A program made the translations under genes and the position numbers. From contig JNEM01010425.1 in the NCBI GenBank assembly GCA_000697335.1, positions 1-41,698 on the forward strand: a stretch of 41,698 nucleotides of DNA, written 5' to 3'. Every line of letters begins with the position of its first letter. Position 1 is the stretch's first letter. This DNA comes from Conidiobolus incongruus B7586 (Eukaryota > Entomophthoromycota > Entomophthoromycetes > Entomophthorales > Conidiobolaceae). The notes below the pieces were generated by a model. That model saw only the letters and a program-made list of their open reading frames with translations. It ran no database searches and was not told the DNA's origin. This document shows positions 1 to 10,651 of this stretch, in pieces.

Positions 1-175
1 AAAATGAATAAATTTATAATAAAATTTAAATAAAATTATTCTAATAGATCAATTATTATGAATGAATATATATATTTATATTATAAATATATCAATTTCT
101 CTACTTATTTTATAAATAGTTTGTTTTTTAAAATTACTATTTTATTAAAAAATCAGAAATTAAAAGAATTACCAT
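1..175 (-). mobile_element. Edge of a decayed mariner-like element (5' end only)
   Basis: A terminal-inverted-repeat-like stretch lies at about 147-175. Its core AATCAGAAATTAAA is shared with the end of the mariner copy at 1911-1941 and, reverse-complemented, with the left ends at 23712 and 24512. Its orientation makes 175 the right-hand border of a minus-strand copy whose body would continue left, out of the window. The sequence inward (about 60-146) resembles the sub-terminal part of the other copies only loosely, and no transposase is readable. It could be a solitary terminal repeat or a truncated copy. Confidence 0.4.
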
Positions 176-664
176 TTTTTTTGTTCTTAACTGATATTTT
201 ATCTATAATAATTAAATGTTGATTTTATGCACTGATAGTTTTAAATAAATTTTTTACAAAAACCAAAATATTTTCAAATTAATAATTTCATTCTAAATCA
301 AAAATGTCATTAAGAGTTTTGACTTCATAGATATTGCCATGGTAAGATATTTTTTAATTTTTTAATTTTTTTTCAATATTATTTTTAAAAAATATTTTTA
401 GTTTTAATTTCTAGTGTTGAGATTTATAATATAGTTGATAAAAGTTATTTAAGTAGTTGATTCAACAAATGTTATAATATATCAAATAATATTACCTTAG
501 CTATATAATCAAAATCAACACTTAATGCTGAAATATAATGCTAGCTAAAATAACATCTATTATATTATATTAATTTTCAAATTATAATCAAAATTCACCA
601 ATTTAAATCAATAATATTCATAAGAAATTAAGAACTTAATTTTAATATTACTCTGTATTTTTAA
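176..664. other. AT-rich spacer without recognisable feature
   Basis: Almost pure A/T with short homopolymer runs. No open frame of coding character, no RNA gene and no repeat border was seen apart from the transposon ends that flank it. Confidence 0.5.
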
Positions 665-666
665 TA

Positions 667-1941
667 ATGGGAATTTTTTGCAATTAAAAATAAATAAATA
701 TTTTAATATATGATATATAAAAATAAACATATAATATAAATTTAATAGTTTTTTTTATTATTAATAACTTTTTACTATACTTTTAATAAGGATCTAATAC
801 CTAAAAAATAGTTTTTTTTATTAAAGACTGAAATTTGATATTTCACAAACTAATTAAATTTTTTTGTAAAAATTTTCTTTCTTGTAAGCTGGTTTTTTAA
901 TTGCTTAAAGCAATTATAATCACATAAGTTATAATTTAAAGAATATACTATATGTAGTAGTTTTTTCCAATTATTTTTAATTAGAAAGTTTTTTACAGCT
1001 TTAAATTTATGTATTTTATAATTATCATGTAAAATAATAGATTTTCTCAAATTATATTAAAAATAGTAATTAAAAATACTTTTATTTAAAAAAGTAATAT
1101 AAAGTTTACTATTAATTAATTTTCCTTTAAAAATTAAATAAAAGTAATATATATTATTATAATATATTATAATAATTAAAATTTGCTTATTAATAAAATA
1201 CCTATTTAAAAGGATTTAAAAAGAGGGTTAATTTAACTTAATTTAACATCTTAATTTGTGTTTTAGTAAATGATTATATATAAAGATTTAAGATTCATTA
1301 ATTGTAATTATTCACTGTAAAAGTTTAAGCTTTTAATAATATTTAAGTAAATTTTATTTAATAATAATTACTCTAACTTTTTTTAAACTTTAGTTAAATT
1401 ATAAGGTACTTATTTTATATTTTTATTTATTAATTTAAGTTTAAACTTTAATATATATAAAATACTTATAAAACTAATAATAAAATATTTAGATAATTTT
1501 TTTACTGAAATAAAAAAATGTTTTTTAATTTATTTTTTCACTCTATTAACATTTAAAAAAAATAATAGTTAAAGTTAGTTTTTTAGATTTTAATAGGTTT
1601 TAGATAGTTTCTCTCTTAATCTTAAAATAATTTACTTAATAATTAATTGTTGATTTAAATAATATTCTATTATTAAAAGTTACTTGTAAATTTTAAATAG
1701 TTTTAAAGGGTTTATAGTTAAGTTTTACTAATAATAAAATAAAAAACTTTTAATGATCACTTTTTAATTTAAGCATGATTAAATTAAATAACTAATTTTA
1801 AAAAGTTAATTTTTTAATCAAAAAAATATTATATATATATATATATATTAAAAATATATAATTTCCTATTAACTTTGTATATATTTATTTATTTTAAACT
1901 AATAATATGTTTGAAAAATCAGAAATTAAAAAATTTCCCAT
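667..1941 (-). mobile_element. Near-full-length decayed Tc1/mariner (mariner, DD34D) transposon
   Basis: The ends are inverted copies of each other: ATGGGAATTTTTTGCAATTA at the left and the reverse of ATGGGAAATTTTTTAATTTC at the right, ending at 1941. Both are flanked by TA (665-666 and 1942-1943), the target duplication mariners make. The 1,275-bp length is typical of a complete mariner. The transposase reads on the minus strand from the right end, and only its catalytic C-terminus is still readable (850-1050). The 3' non-coding part (667-850) aligns nearly base for base with the reverse complement of the end of the plus-strand copy at 26150-26368. The whole element has drifted to extreme A+T, so it is dead and fairly old. 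It is the best-preserved member of the family in this window. Confidence 0.85.
850..1050 (-). pseudogene. Mariner transposase, C-terminal catalytic remnant
   Basis: This 66-codon open stretch carries the classical end of a mariner transposase: LHDN (second catalytic Asp) then, after 34 residues, C-D-Y (third catalytic Asp), followed by NCFKQLKNQL, the counterpart of the family's YHLFRSLKNHL. The D-34-D spacing is the mariner signature. Family positions normally occupied by Ala, Arg, Pro and His (ARPH, HPPYSPDLAPSDY) are here Tyr, Lys, Ile, Leu and Asn. Those are the changes expected when G/C-rich codons drift to A/T. The N-terminal helix-turn-helix part and first catalytic Asp should lie toward 1750 but are no longer readable. 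The initial ATG is an internal Met, not the true start. Confidence 0.8.
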
Positions 1942-1943
1942 TA

Positions 1944-2559
1944 TTTTAAATTTAAGATTATAACACCAAAATAAGTGTTTGAATAAATAATATAATTGGA
2001 CAATATGAACTCACATACTCAATAACTATTATTCTGGCTTAAAGGTTTGTATTAGTTTAATAAAATAAAGCTTAATTATTACTAGTATGTTATATTTTTA
2101 ATAGTGTTTGAATAATATAATAGTAAATTTCAAATTATATCATTAAATGTATCATAATTTATATTACATACAATCAATTTATAATTTATTTAAAATAATA
2201 TTTTCTATTATAAGTATGGAAATCATATTTATATAAATTTAGTTTTTTAACCCCTGATATAAAATTAAATTTGAAAATAATATAAAATGAATTCATAATG
2301 ATCAAAAATTTTTGAACATTAATTCTATGTTATCATATTTTCCTTAAAATATCAACTTTTTTTGAGATATTTTTTATTTATTAAATTTGAATTTTTTTAA
2401 TATTAGTCATATTCTATAAGTTTACAAAATATAATATAATTTATCAAGTTTGATTATATTTACCTTTTAATTTTATATTAATTCTATATATATATTAGTT
2501 AATGCTATATTTCGGATAATTAATAAAATAATTATACATTTGATATATTATTTTTATAA
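1944..2559. other. AT-rich spacer between mariner copy and metallophosphoesterase relic
   Basis: I see no coding-like frame, RNA gene or defined repeat here. It is a mixture of A/T-only words with a few isolated G/C bases. Confidence 0.45.
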
Positions 2560-2822
2560 GTATTGATAGATGTTGTAGTTTGTTTACGGGTATTATGGAT
2601 GATGTAATGTGAAGAGCAATGGCTATTGGTGTTACCTAATAGTAGTTAAGTGTATTTGAGGGTATATTGGCTAAAATGGTGTTTGAAATAAGCCTCTAAA
2701 TTTAGTCATTAAGACTGACCAATATCACAATATAGGTCGCCAATAATGGTCAATTAAGGTAAAGGCTCCTCATAGAATATAAAATCAATGTCAGAAATGG
2801 TGTCAAGGGTAGCACTTTGGGA
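2560..2822 (-). pseudogene. Decayed calcineurin-like metallophosphoesterase fragment
   Basis: A 270-bp island of higher G+C reads on the minus strand, in a single frame, as ISDIDFIFYEEPLP, then LTIIGDLYCDIGQS, LNLEAYFKHHFSQYTL and LLLGN. Small cytosolic metallophosphoesterases have the same order: ISDIHLEF(Y), a hydrophobic strand ending GDIG, an acidic/aromatic helix, then LxGNHE. Four in-frame stop codons interrupt it. The metal ligands have been lost (DxH reads DID, GNH reads GNT), so it cannot be an active enzyme. No start codon, promoter or C-terminal half is recognisable. The assignment rests on motif order only, and an unrelated decayed exon is possible. It is likely a duplicated host gene that died in the AT-rich compartment. 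Confidence 0.45.
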
Positions 2823-5339
2823 TCTTACAATATAGTCAATGATTTTTCAAATTTTGAATAATTTTCAAGTCAATTCCTGAGTTGGAGTAAAAATAAAAAT
2901 TATGTATATAGCCAATAAGCTTAAATTGTTTTAATATATAAGTATCTCTAATTTCTTAAAGAGAATACTTTATTCCAATAAAAATATTTTAGTACTTTCA
3001 TGCTTTCTTTTCCTAGTTTAGAATTATTGAGTTAATGCTTGATAGTAGGAATTTGGTTTGAATTCGCCAAATGACTGTCTATACCTAATCACTCAATAAT
3101 GCCACTACAATAATTATAATAATTATAGATTCATTTTAATATTTAACAACAGAATTTAAAAATACTTAAATAATATAAAAGCATAATAATCTGAATATGA
3201 TTCCAATTTGATACATTATTTTATATAAATTGATTGTAATAGTTATAATAAAAGATCAACTAACCAACTCATATTATATATTATTTGACAAAATTTATAT
3301 ATTCAAATGTCACTAAAAATTAATCATTCAAAATTTCAAACATCTAATTTACGAATATTAATGTTGAAAAATTTCGGGATAATAAATGAGAATTTTAATC
3401 AAAGGGAATATTGAAGTAGTTTTGCTTGAAGTTATAAATTTATTTTTCAAATATCTTAATTGATTACAAAAAATTAATTTTTAAATATTAAATTATTATT
3501 ACACTTGTATTTTATGTCATAATTAGATTTTCAATCTCTGGATTCTCTTAAATAAATTAGACTATTTAAATAGTGATATAACAAGGAGATTTTTAAAAAC
3601 TTAATTATAATGAGAAAAATATCACTGAATTACCTTCCTTAATGATATTATTATTAGAACGAAAATTGTCATTATGTATAGTATTTGAATTTGGTTTCCA
3701 AACTAGAAAAAATTACTTGCTGCAATAAAAAATTTTAATTCAATATTCAAATCACGCTGTATAAGAAAATTATTAAGTAAAGAAGGTAATTCTGAATTTT
3801 GGAAGATTTAAATATGGAATTAATACAAATATTTTGATACTAAAAAGGTGATTTTATTATATTTTCTATATGATTAAAGAGTAATTTTTAAATTTATACT
3901 TTTAAAAAATTGATCTTGATTTTCTAATTATATTCAAACAATCAATTCTGAAAATAACCCTCATAATGATACCTGATTAAAAAGGAAATATCCAATTATG
4001 TTAAGTTTAAAATTATAGAAATAGGTAATCACTAATATTCAAGAGTTTCGTGATAATCAAAGTTATTATATTCAAACGTGAATATTTTTAAAAGTTTCGG
4101 CATGAAATCGTTTGTTAATATTTTTCAATACTTTATATTTGCAATTAATTTTGGTAATTTGAACTAATGTAAACCTGAATTGGTAAATTAATAACTCAAA
4201 CAAATTTAGACAATTCTCAATATTCTTATATCAATAATAATATAATCACTTTAATTATTGATCAAACCTGTATAAATAATTATTAATATCGAATGTGAAA
4301 AAAAATTAGAATTGTTAATATTGAATATGGATCAAAATTTTTACATAACAAAATATTTAGTGCAAAGAATTAAAAATATCAAGTGAATAAATAGTTTTTT
4401 GGAAAATTTTTAATATATTCAATATATTGATTATACTCTAGATAAAATTTTTAGTTTTTAATTACCTATAGTTTGTTAATTTTATAATATATCAATAAAT
4501 AGAAACTTCAAATTGGATTTTAAATTAGTATAACAATCTCTACATTATATTAATTTTAGCTCAATTTTCTAATTATAATTTGAATAAAATTTTAAATAAT
4601 TAAAATTGATACCAAATATACAAAAATTATAATGATGAATAAAGCAAGCTTAATTTTAAGATATATAAATAATATAAATATCATAATTTATAGGATATAT
4701 TATAGTAATTTAAAAACTTATTATTTTATATGAATTAATTTTATTTCAACACAGAATTAATATTGAATTAAGAGAGTGAATTAGTAAATTGAAATATATT
4801 GTAAATATACCAATTGACTAAATATTTACTAAAATAATAACTGAAATAGCGAGAGATATATTAATATTAAAAACCCATAATTTTATCATTTTCTCTCTTA
4901 ATTAGACAGTTGTAACTTTATATATTGGTGTATAACCTTTATAATATTAAAAATTCTCTCTTTTATTCAATTCATATCATAATACATTTCAAATTGAATA
5001 ATATCACTTAATCATTGTTTTATTTAAATATTAGAATAGAAATATTTTTAAAATTTTTTATATTCTAGTATATATACATATATATTCAATATGATTTTAA
5101 AATAAATTCAAGTTAAATTATTATATATAATTAACAAATAATTGGATTAAATAATTATTTATATTTTATAATTTATTAAAATTTTTAATCTTTATTTATT
5201 TATATTATTGAATAATTTTAAAAAAAAATATTGAAAAAAAAATTAATGATATATTTTCATTTGTCAATTTGTTAATAGATTTATTTAATATCAGATAAGT
5301 TAAAATACTTGGCGTGAAACTTAAACATATAAATGTGTA
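2823..5339. other. Long gene-free AT-rich region
   Basis: About 2.5 kb without a coding-like frame. A slightly G/C-richer patch at about 3000-3110 and another at about 4070-4110 were read in all frames without yielding protein-like sequence. No terminal repeats or target duplications were found. Confidence 0.4.
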
Positions 5340-5540
5340 CTAGGGATATTGAGGATAGGTAGGATAACCAGTGTCGGGCTTTGGTGGTAGAATCCATGGA
5401 GGAGGGAGCATCCAACTATAATCTGATCCTCTGATATTTTGAACACTAGATTGTGCAGGGCTAATAGCACTAACCCAAAGAGGAGCAGAGGCAACGGAAG
5501 GTATCAAAGATATCAAAGTAACAAAAGCAGCTTTCATCAT
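5340..5540 (-). CDS. Small secreted Pro-rich protein, paralogue A (66 aa)
   Basis: The protein starts MMKAAF and has a hydrophobic N-terminal signal peptide (about residues 1-19) ending in the good cleavage motif VASA. This leaves a 47-residue mature peptide that begins PLWVS. The mature part holds SPAQSSVQNIRGS, then MLPPPWI, and ends in a Pro/Tyr-rich tail (PPKPDTGYPTYPQYP). It has no cysteine. The protein at 8616-8810 is a clear paralogue: 38 of the first 50 residues match by eye, while the C-terminal tails differ completely. The frame has no intron and is much richer in G+C than its surroundings. A TATAAATA box lies 50 bp upstream of the first ATG. I do not recognise a known family. An extracellular or host-interaction role is inferred from the signal peptide and size alone. 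Confidence 0.75.
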   Translation of the reverse strand: MMKAAFVTLISLIPSVASAPLWVSAISPAQSSVQNIRGSDYSWMLPPPWILPPKPDTGYPTYPQYP

Positions 5541-5589
5541 ATTTTAAAACAATAGTTAATTTTATTTGAATTGATTAGATATTATCCTG

Positions 5590-5597
5590 TATTTATA
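5590..5597 (-). promoter_or_regulatory. TATA box of secreted paralogue A
   Basis: TATAAATA on the minus strand, 50 bp before the start codon at 5540. The paralogue at 8810 has the same octamer 49 bp before its start, which argues that this is a conserved core promoter rather than chance in A/T-rich DNA. Confidence 0.55.
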
Positions 5598-6303
5598 ATC
5601 AAACCTGTACATATCATGAGTAATATATTAATTTTACAAGTTTAGAAATGAAAAACATGATAAATTAATGCAATGAAAAGCTATGACGAATATCTTTTAA
5701 GACGCATGAATAAGAGGGTATAAAAAGTGTTAAATTTAAAAATTCAATTATTTTATATAAAGATTATCAATTAATTTTGAATTTTTGCATTTTTTTTTGA
5801 AAATCAATAATGCAAAATTAAAAATTATATGAATGATGTTAAAATTTTAGTTGAATTAAAAATTTTTTATATAAAAATAAAATTATATATTTATTAAAAA
5901 AATCCTTTATATTGTTGAAAGATTTTAAATTTGGTTGATATAATATCAATAAAATATACAATAGTATGTCTTGATAATAATACCTTTTTAAAAAATCAAT
6001 TAAACGTAAATTGATTATGATAAAACACTCTAATTGGATGACTGGTAATTTTGACGTTTAATGTATAGGTATAGTTATTTGAAACATATGAAGAGAATCT
6101 GGATATCATTAATGGATTTGTTAGATATGACGAAAAATCAAAAATGGCTTGTATTGATCGTCCTTATTTTAATTATATTTACATCTTACAATACTAACTT
6201 TAATGATAAATGATATTAAATTTATTCCTGTAATTAAAATTTTTAACCATTTTCAACATTATCATTTAAAAAAATTTATTTATCTATCCTTATTAGATGA
6301 TAT
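5598..6303. other. Spacer with one coding-like scrap (6075-6197, +)
   Basis: Mostly A/T-rich filler. At 6075-6197 on the plus strand a 40-codon open stretch has non-random composition (FETYEENLDIINGFVRYD, then KSKMACIDRPYF). It has no usable start and is bounded by stops on both sides. It looks like a scrap of a former exon, and I cannot assign it to a family. It lies about 100 bp before the LTR-like stretch beginning at 6304, but nothing links the two. Confidence 0.3.
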
Positions 6304-6726
6304 TGTTGGGAAATAATTGTGTCCATCACTAAAGTAACTCTGATTATCACACTGATGCAAGAAGTCACATTGGAGGTACCTTATTTCATGAACTGGTTGA
6401 ACTCATTGTTTTCTGCCTGTAAGGCATTCACATTCACAAGCATTCACAATTGGAACTAATATAAGAATATCACAAGCAAACTAATAAACACATCTTTCTA
6501 TTTTCATTTTGAAAATATCCAGTCTCTAACTTTTTCTTGTAACACTCACAAAAGTATTGAGTTGTGATGAGTGTGAGACATTTACTTTATTCGAAGAATC
6601 TGATTTGCAGTAAGCTACTTTCACCTAATTTGGTGAACCCCCTTAATTTCCCTTAACTTTGTGGTAATCTATTGTTTACCACTGGCGATTCCCTGTTTAA
6701 GCTCTAAAAGTCTATTTCCTCCCACA
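6304..6726 (+). mobile_element. Possible LTR fossil, Ty1/Copia-like (boundaries uncertain)
   Basis: A G/C-richer stretch starts TGTTGGGAAATAATTG, the kind of TGTTGG(G)A start common in Copia LTRs, and can be closed at TCCCACA (6726), giving imperfect inverted ends. It contains TATAAGA (about 6460) and AATAAA (about 6483), as LTR promoters and poly(A) signals would. No clear target duplication is seen and no coding part follows, so at best it is a broken, old solo LTR. A hairpin-forming GTGGTAA/TTACCAC pair sits at 6661-6682. The alternative is an unrelated non-coding island. Confidence 0.28.
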
Positions 6727-6797
6727 TTTACAATTGTCAATATCATTCAATTTTATATAACTTTTGAAAAAAATCAAGATTTATATATTGAAATTGG

Positions 6798-6886
6798 ATA
6801 TATGAAAATAATATTTTATTTAAAACATAAATATGAATATATGAAAATAATATTTTATTTAAAACATAAATATGAATATATGAAAT
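6798..6886. repeat. Tandem repeat, 39-bp unit, about 2.2 copies
   Basis: The segment starting TATGAAAATAATATTTTATT at 6801 recurs at 6840 without visible change, and the first bases appear again at 6879. The period of 39 is divisible by three, so it keeps a frame open, but the peptide is only A/T-codon residues and I do not regard it as a gene. The lack of differences suggests a recent tandem duplication. Confidence 0.85.
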
Positions 6887-6955
6887 GATAATTATTATTA
6901 TATTAATTTTGAATAAATAATTATCTACGATTCATTTAATTATAATAACTGGAGT

Positions 6956-7200
6956 TGGGAAAGTCGTGTTCGGATTGATTCAAATAAAAGAGAGAAATCT
7001 GGTGAATTCCAGGTAACTGTTATGGAGAGAGAGAAAGAGAGATTATTTAGTAGTAGAGGAATTTCCTGACTAGTGAAAATAAAATAAATATTAGAGGATC
7101 ATAAGGTGAATCATTGACTATATATTGATTTCATATTGATATGATAAACCTTACACTCTAGTCAAAACTATTGAATGGTTATAAGTCGAAATATTCGACA
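6956..7200 (-). mobile_element. Solo-LTR-like fossil, same family as 14452-14776 (probably Ty3/Gypsy)
   Basis: Read on the minus strand, the last about 65 bp (TTACCTGGAATTC, CAGAT, TCTCTCTTTT, then CTTTCCCA) match the end of the element at 14452-14776 almost throughout. A second match (ATGATTCACCTTA) falls at the position of that copy's TATA region. The similarity of the two copies stops at the same place, TTTCCCA, which suggests a real LTR end rather than random truncation. The left part has diverged strongly and is shorter than in the other copy. It may start at TGTCGAAT (7200). It is broken and old, with no coding region attached. Confidence 0.4.
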
Positions 7201-8615
7201 ATAATGAAAGTTTAGTTGATTTATGTTAAAAATTAATGTCTTGATAACTCTATATATCCAATCTATAATTATATTTTTTTCATTTTATTTTTTTATTATC
7301 TAAACAAAATTGGATTAAAAAATAAAGAAAAATAAAAATTTATAAACCTTATCAATTATAAGAATATAACAAAATATAATATATATGTATTCATTCTTCC
7401 AAACTGATCTTAATTTCAAATTAAAATACTCTAGTCTAATAAAATATGATTTTAAATAGCTATATGTATTGATTTTTTATATTTAAATTTGATAGATTAA
7501 TTAAATATATTTTGAAATATAGATATTTTTAAATTTTAATAATATTTGGTAATTTAATATGATATTAAAATTAAAATACATATAGGTTATTATTATGTAT
7601 TTTACTAAATAAATTTATTTAGAATCAAGAGATAATGCTCAACAACAAAAACATTTCATCATATGTTTATTATAAGTTAAATGTAAATCAATTGAATCCA
7701 TATTCAAATAATATGACAATATATTAGGTGATATAGTAATTAAAAAACTTGATATAGTGATAAAGACTGATGAATATCATGTTGAACTAATCAAAATTCT
7801 CGAATGTTCACAATTGTATAAATTTTTTTTGTTTATAGTACTTTTCAAAAATTATGTGATTGTGAAAAGATATATTAAGATCAAAATTTAGCTTGAAACA
7901 AAGATGAATTTGTTAACAAAAATTTGGGTAATTAATATATTAAATATATATAATTATTACTTTGTTGATAAAATATTTAGAATTTTATAATCGCTTCAAA
8001 AATTTACAATTTGTTAATTTTGATAGAAAGTAGGATATATAACTTAAATTATATTTGTAATATCCAATTGATTATCTCATATGCTTAATTATTATTTGGT
8101 ATAAAATTTTGATATGAAATTGATTTTCAAATAATATAATTATACTTATCTAATAAACAAATAATAGATAGATGATAAAACCAAAATTATAATCGTTTAA
8201 TAACTTTACTCACCATATTTAATATAGTCAATTTATAAAATACACGGAGATTATATTATTTTAATCTGCTCATTTCTGTTGGATCCTGATTAATATTTTG
8301 ATATAAAATGATATTATGGATATTTATTACATTTTAACTTAGACAATTTATGTATTATTAAACATTCTAAATAATTCAAAAAATATTAATATTATCTTAA
8401 TTTAATATCGAATTATTTGTTAGTATGAATTATTGATTAACAATTTTAAGATTTATTAATTCAAATCATTTTTTGATATATATATATAATGATAATATAT
8501 ATTTTAATGTATAATTTGAATTTGAAATTTATTTGAAGAATAATATTTTAAAATATCAAGATTTGATTTAAAAATTATGTTAATAATAAAAATCAAAATA
8601 TAGTTACTTAAATAA
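7201..8615. other. AT-rich spacer between LTR fossil and secreted paralogue B
   Basis: No coding-like frame, repeat border or RNA gene was recognised in these 1.4 kb. Confidence 0.4.
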
Positions 8616-8810
8616 TTATTTGGGACCATAGGGATTGCAACCAGGGCAAGATCCTCCAGTAATCCAAGGGGGAGGAAGCATACCGTAGTAATTGGAACCT
8701 CTAATATTTTGAACGCTAGATTGTGTAGGACTAAGAGCACTAACCCAAAGTGGAGCCGAGGCAACGGAAGGTACCAAAGCTAAAAAAGTAATAGCAAGAG
8801 CTTTCATCAT
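8616..8810 (-). CDS. Small secreted protein, paralogue B (64 aa)
   Basis: This is the paralogue of the gene at 5340-5540. It shares the double-Met start, a signal peptide of about 19 residues ending VASA, the mature start PLWVSALSP, and SSVQNIRGS followed by MLPPPWI. Between residues 14 and 41 only three positions differ. After PPPWI the tail is unrelated to paralogue A: it is Gly/Cys-containing (TGGSCPGCNPYGPK) with a C-x-x-C pair absent from A. The frame is intronless and lies in the same orientation 3.1 kb away, so the pair is a dispersed tandem duplication. A TATAAATA box lies 49 bp upstream. Another open frame overlaps on the same strand (8504-8764) but has no such conservation and is a shadow. 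Function is unknown, and secretion is the only supported property. Confidence 0.75.
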   Translation of the reverse strand: MMKALAITFLALVPSVASAPLWVSALSPTQSSVQNIRGSNYYGMLPPPWITGGSCPGCNPYGPK

Positions 8811-8858
8811 ATCTGAAAATTTGTTAAGTAATATTGGAAGCGATAGAAAATTAATATC

Positions 8859-8866
8859 TATTTATA
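8859..8866 (-). promoter_or_regulatory. TATA box of secreted paralogue B
   Basis: TATAAATA on the minus strand, 49 bp before the ATG at 8810, within GTATAAATAGATA. Octamer and spacing match paralogue A. Confidence 0.55.
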
Positions 8867-10651
8867 CTAAAGCTTTGAAAGATCTTCAATTATATATTGA
8901 TTTCTTAATTAATTTAGAAATGAGTCATTATAATTTAATGCAATGATCAAAATTATTTCACCTGCTCTTTTAATTAATATTACAAATAAAATATATAATT
9001 CAATTTTACATACTGTTAAGTAATGAAATACCTCTATCCATTTAGTATATTATAAGATAATAATGTAAATAATTTTTGAATTTTATTTAAATATTATATG
9101 TTTATTAATATAATGTGAAGCTATGAACCTCTTGATTGATTTAATTAATAATTTGAATTGTTCATTTTTCATAATTATCATAGCATGACTATTAATATGT
9201 CAATCAATACTTTTAATTCATTTTATTCAATTCCTTGATCATGCTCTTCACTCTATAAACCTTACTCAATCACTCGCTTATATACTTTTAAATTTCAGTT
9301 TTTAAATGAATATTTCACCACCAATATTAAGCTCAATCAGATATTATATATTCTATTGATTTTCTTAATATATCCATGAGGTATATGTTATTCCTTTTGT
9401 ATAAAATTAATAATATTACTAAAAATATCAATTACAATTGATCATCAAATTGTAATGATAATTTAATTTAACTTACATGAAATTATATATAAAGAGTTAG
9501 GATGATTGTTGATTATTGTATTATCAATGAACCTCAAAGTAAGATCAATAATTTATTCAAAACCATAATAAATATTAAATGTAAATTTAATACTGTAGTA
9601 ATATAAAATAATTTTTTTATATATATTATAATAAATTAATACAAAAAATTAAATAAAATTTATTTTAAAATAATTAAAACAAGTTAGAATTTAAATATTT
9701 ATCTACATTATAATGAAGTTGCTTCTAACTCTATAATATACCAATAGTAAATTTAATTTTATATGTTAAATAATAAATAAATTAAATATAAAAAATGATT
9801 TTATTTTAGTATTTAATAAAATTAATTTAGTTTTATCTTTTGAATAAATATTTTGATTAATAGTTTTTCAATTATATTTAAAGAGATAAATTATCTATTT
9901 TATATAAATAGATTAATTGAATATATTATACTAATAATCATATTATCATTGGAGTGTTAATTTTATATTAATTATATTTTGCTAAATTATTTGGAATATT
10001 AATGAGATTAAATTGCAAAATAAAATGAATTTTTAATACAAAGGAATATTATAAATATATTATATATTATTTTAAATAACTATCTTTATAGTTTTTTAAA
10101 TAAAAAAATTACAAATATAAAATAATTCTACTAATAATTAATAATTTTATAATAAAAAATTCCAATATATTAAAATATTCATATTAGAGTATAAAGTATA
10201 AAGTATTATATTATTTTTTATTAATTTATTTTAATATTAATATATCTAATTAATTATTTTCAGTTTTAAAATTTTATCATAATTCAATTAATATTCTATT
10301 ATATTATAATTCTATTTATTACCAATATCATTTTATATCATAAACATAACTTCAATAATTTTGTCTAATTAAATATAACTTATATCCTATTATTTAAATA
10401 AATTATAATTCTGACTCTATACTAATCTATTTGATTGGTTAAATAAAAATTTAATTCTTTTATTATTTATATTTTTGAATTTTATTAAAATAATTATATT
10501 TCAAATTATATTTTAAAATATTTATTGATATTAACATATTTTAATTAATAAAAAATTTATATTTTTTTTCAATTAAAGGTACTGAATATCATAGCTATTA
10601 TTAATTGATGGTTAGTTGTAAAGAGATCAATCAATTTATGGATTTATTCAA
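8867..10651. other. Gene-free AT-rich region
   Basis: I read this in all frames and saw only A/T-driven open stretches. A G/C-richer patch at about 9230-9290 (CTCTATAAACC) gave no protein-like reading and no match to the secreted paralogues. Confidence 0.4.

Noticed and set aside
1827-1850. Long (AT)n and (TA)n runs (also at 12788, 16099, 40549) as cruciforms or mobile-element ends
   Set aside because: Ordinary microsatellites expected in DNA of this composition.
6661-6888. 75-codon plus-strand ORF
   Set aside because: It crosses the LTR-like stretch and the 39-bp tandem repeat; the repeated peptide reflects DNA duplication, not a protein domain.
8504-8764. 86-codon minus-strand ORF overlapping secreted paralogue B
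   Set aside because: Paralogue conservation and the signal peptide lie in the other frame; the tail of this one is A/T filler.
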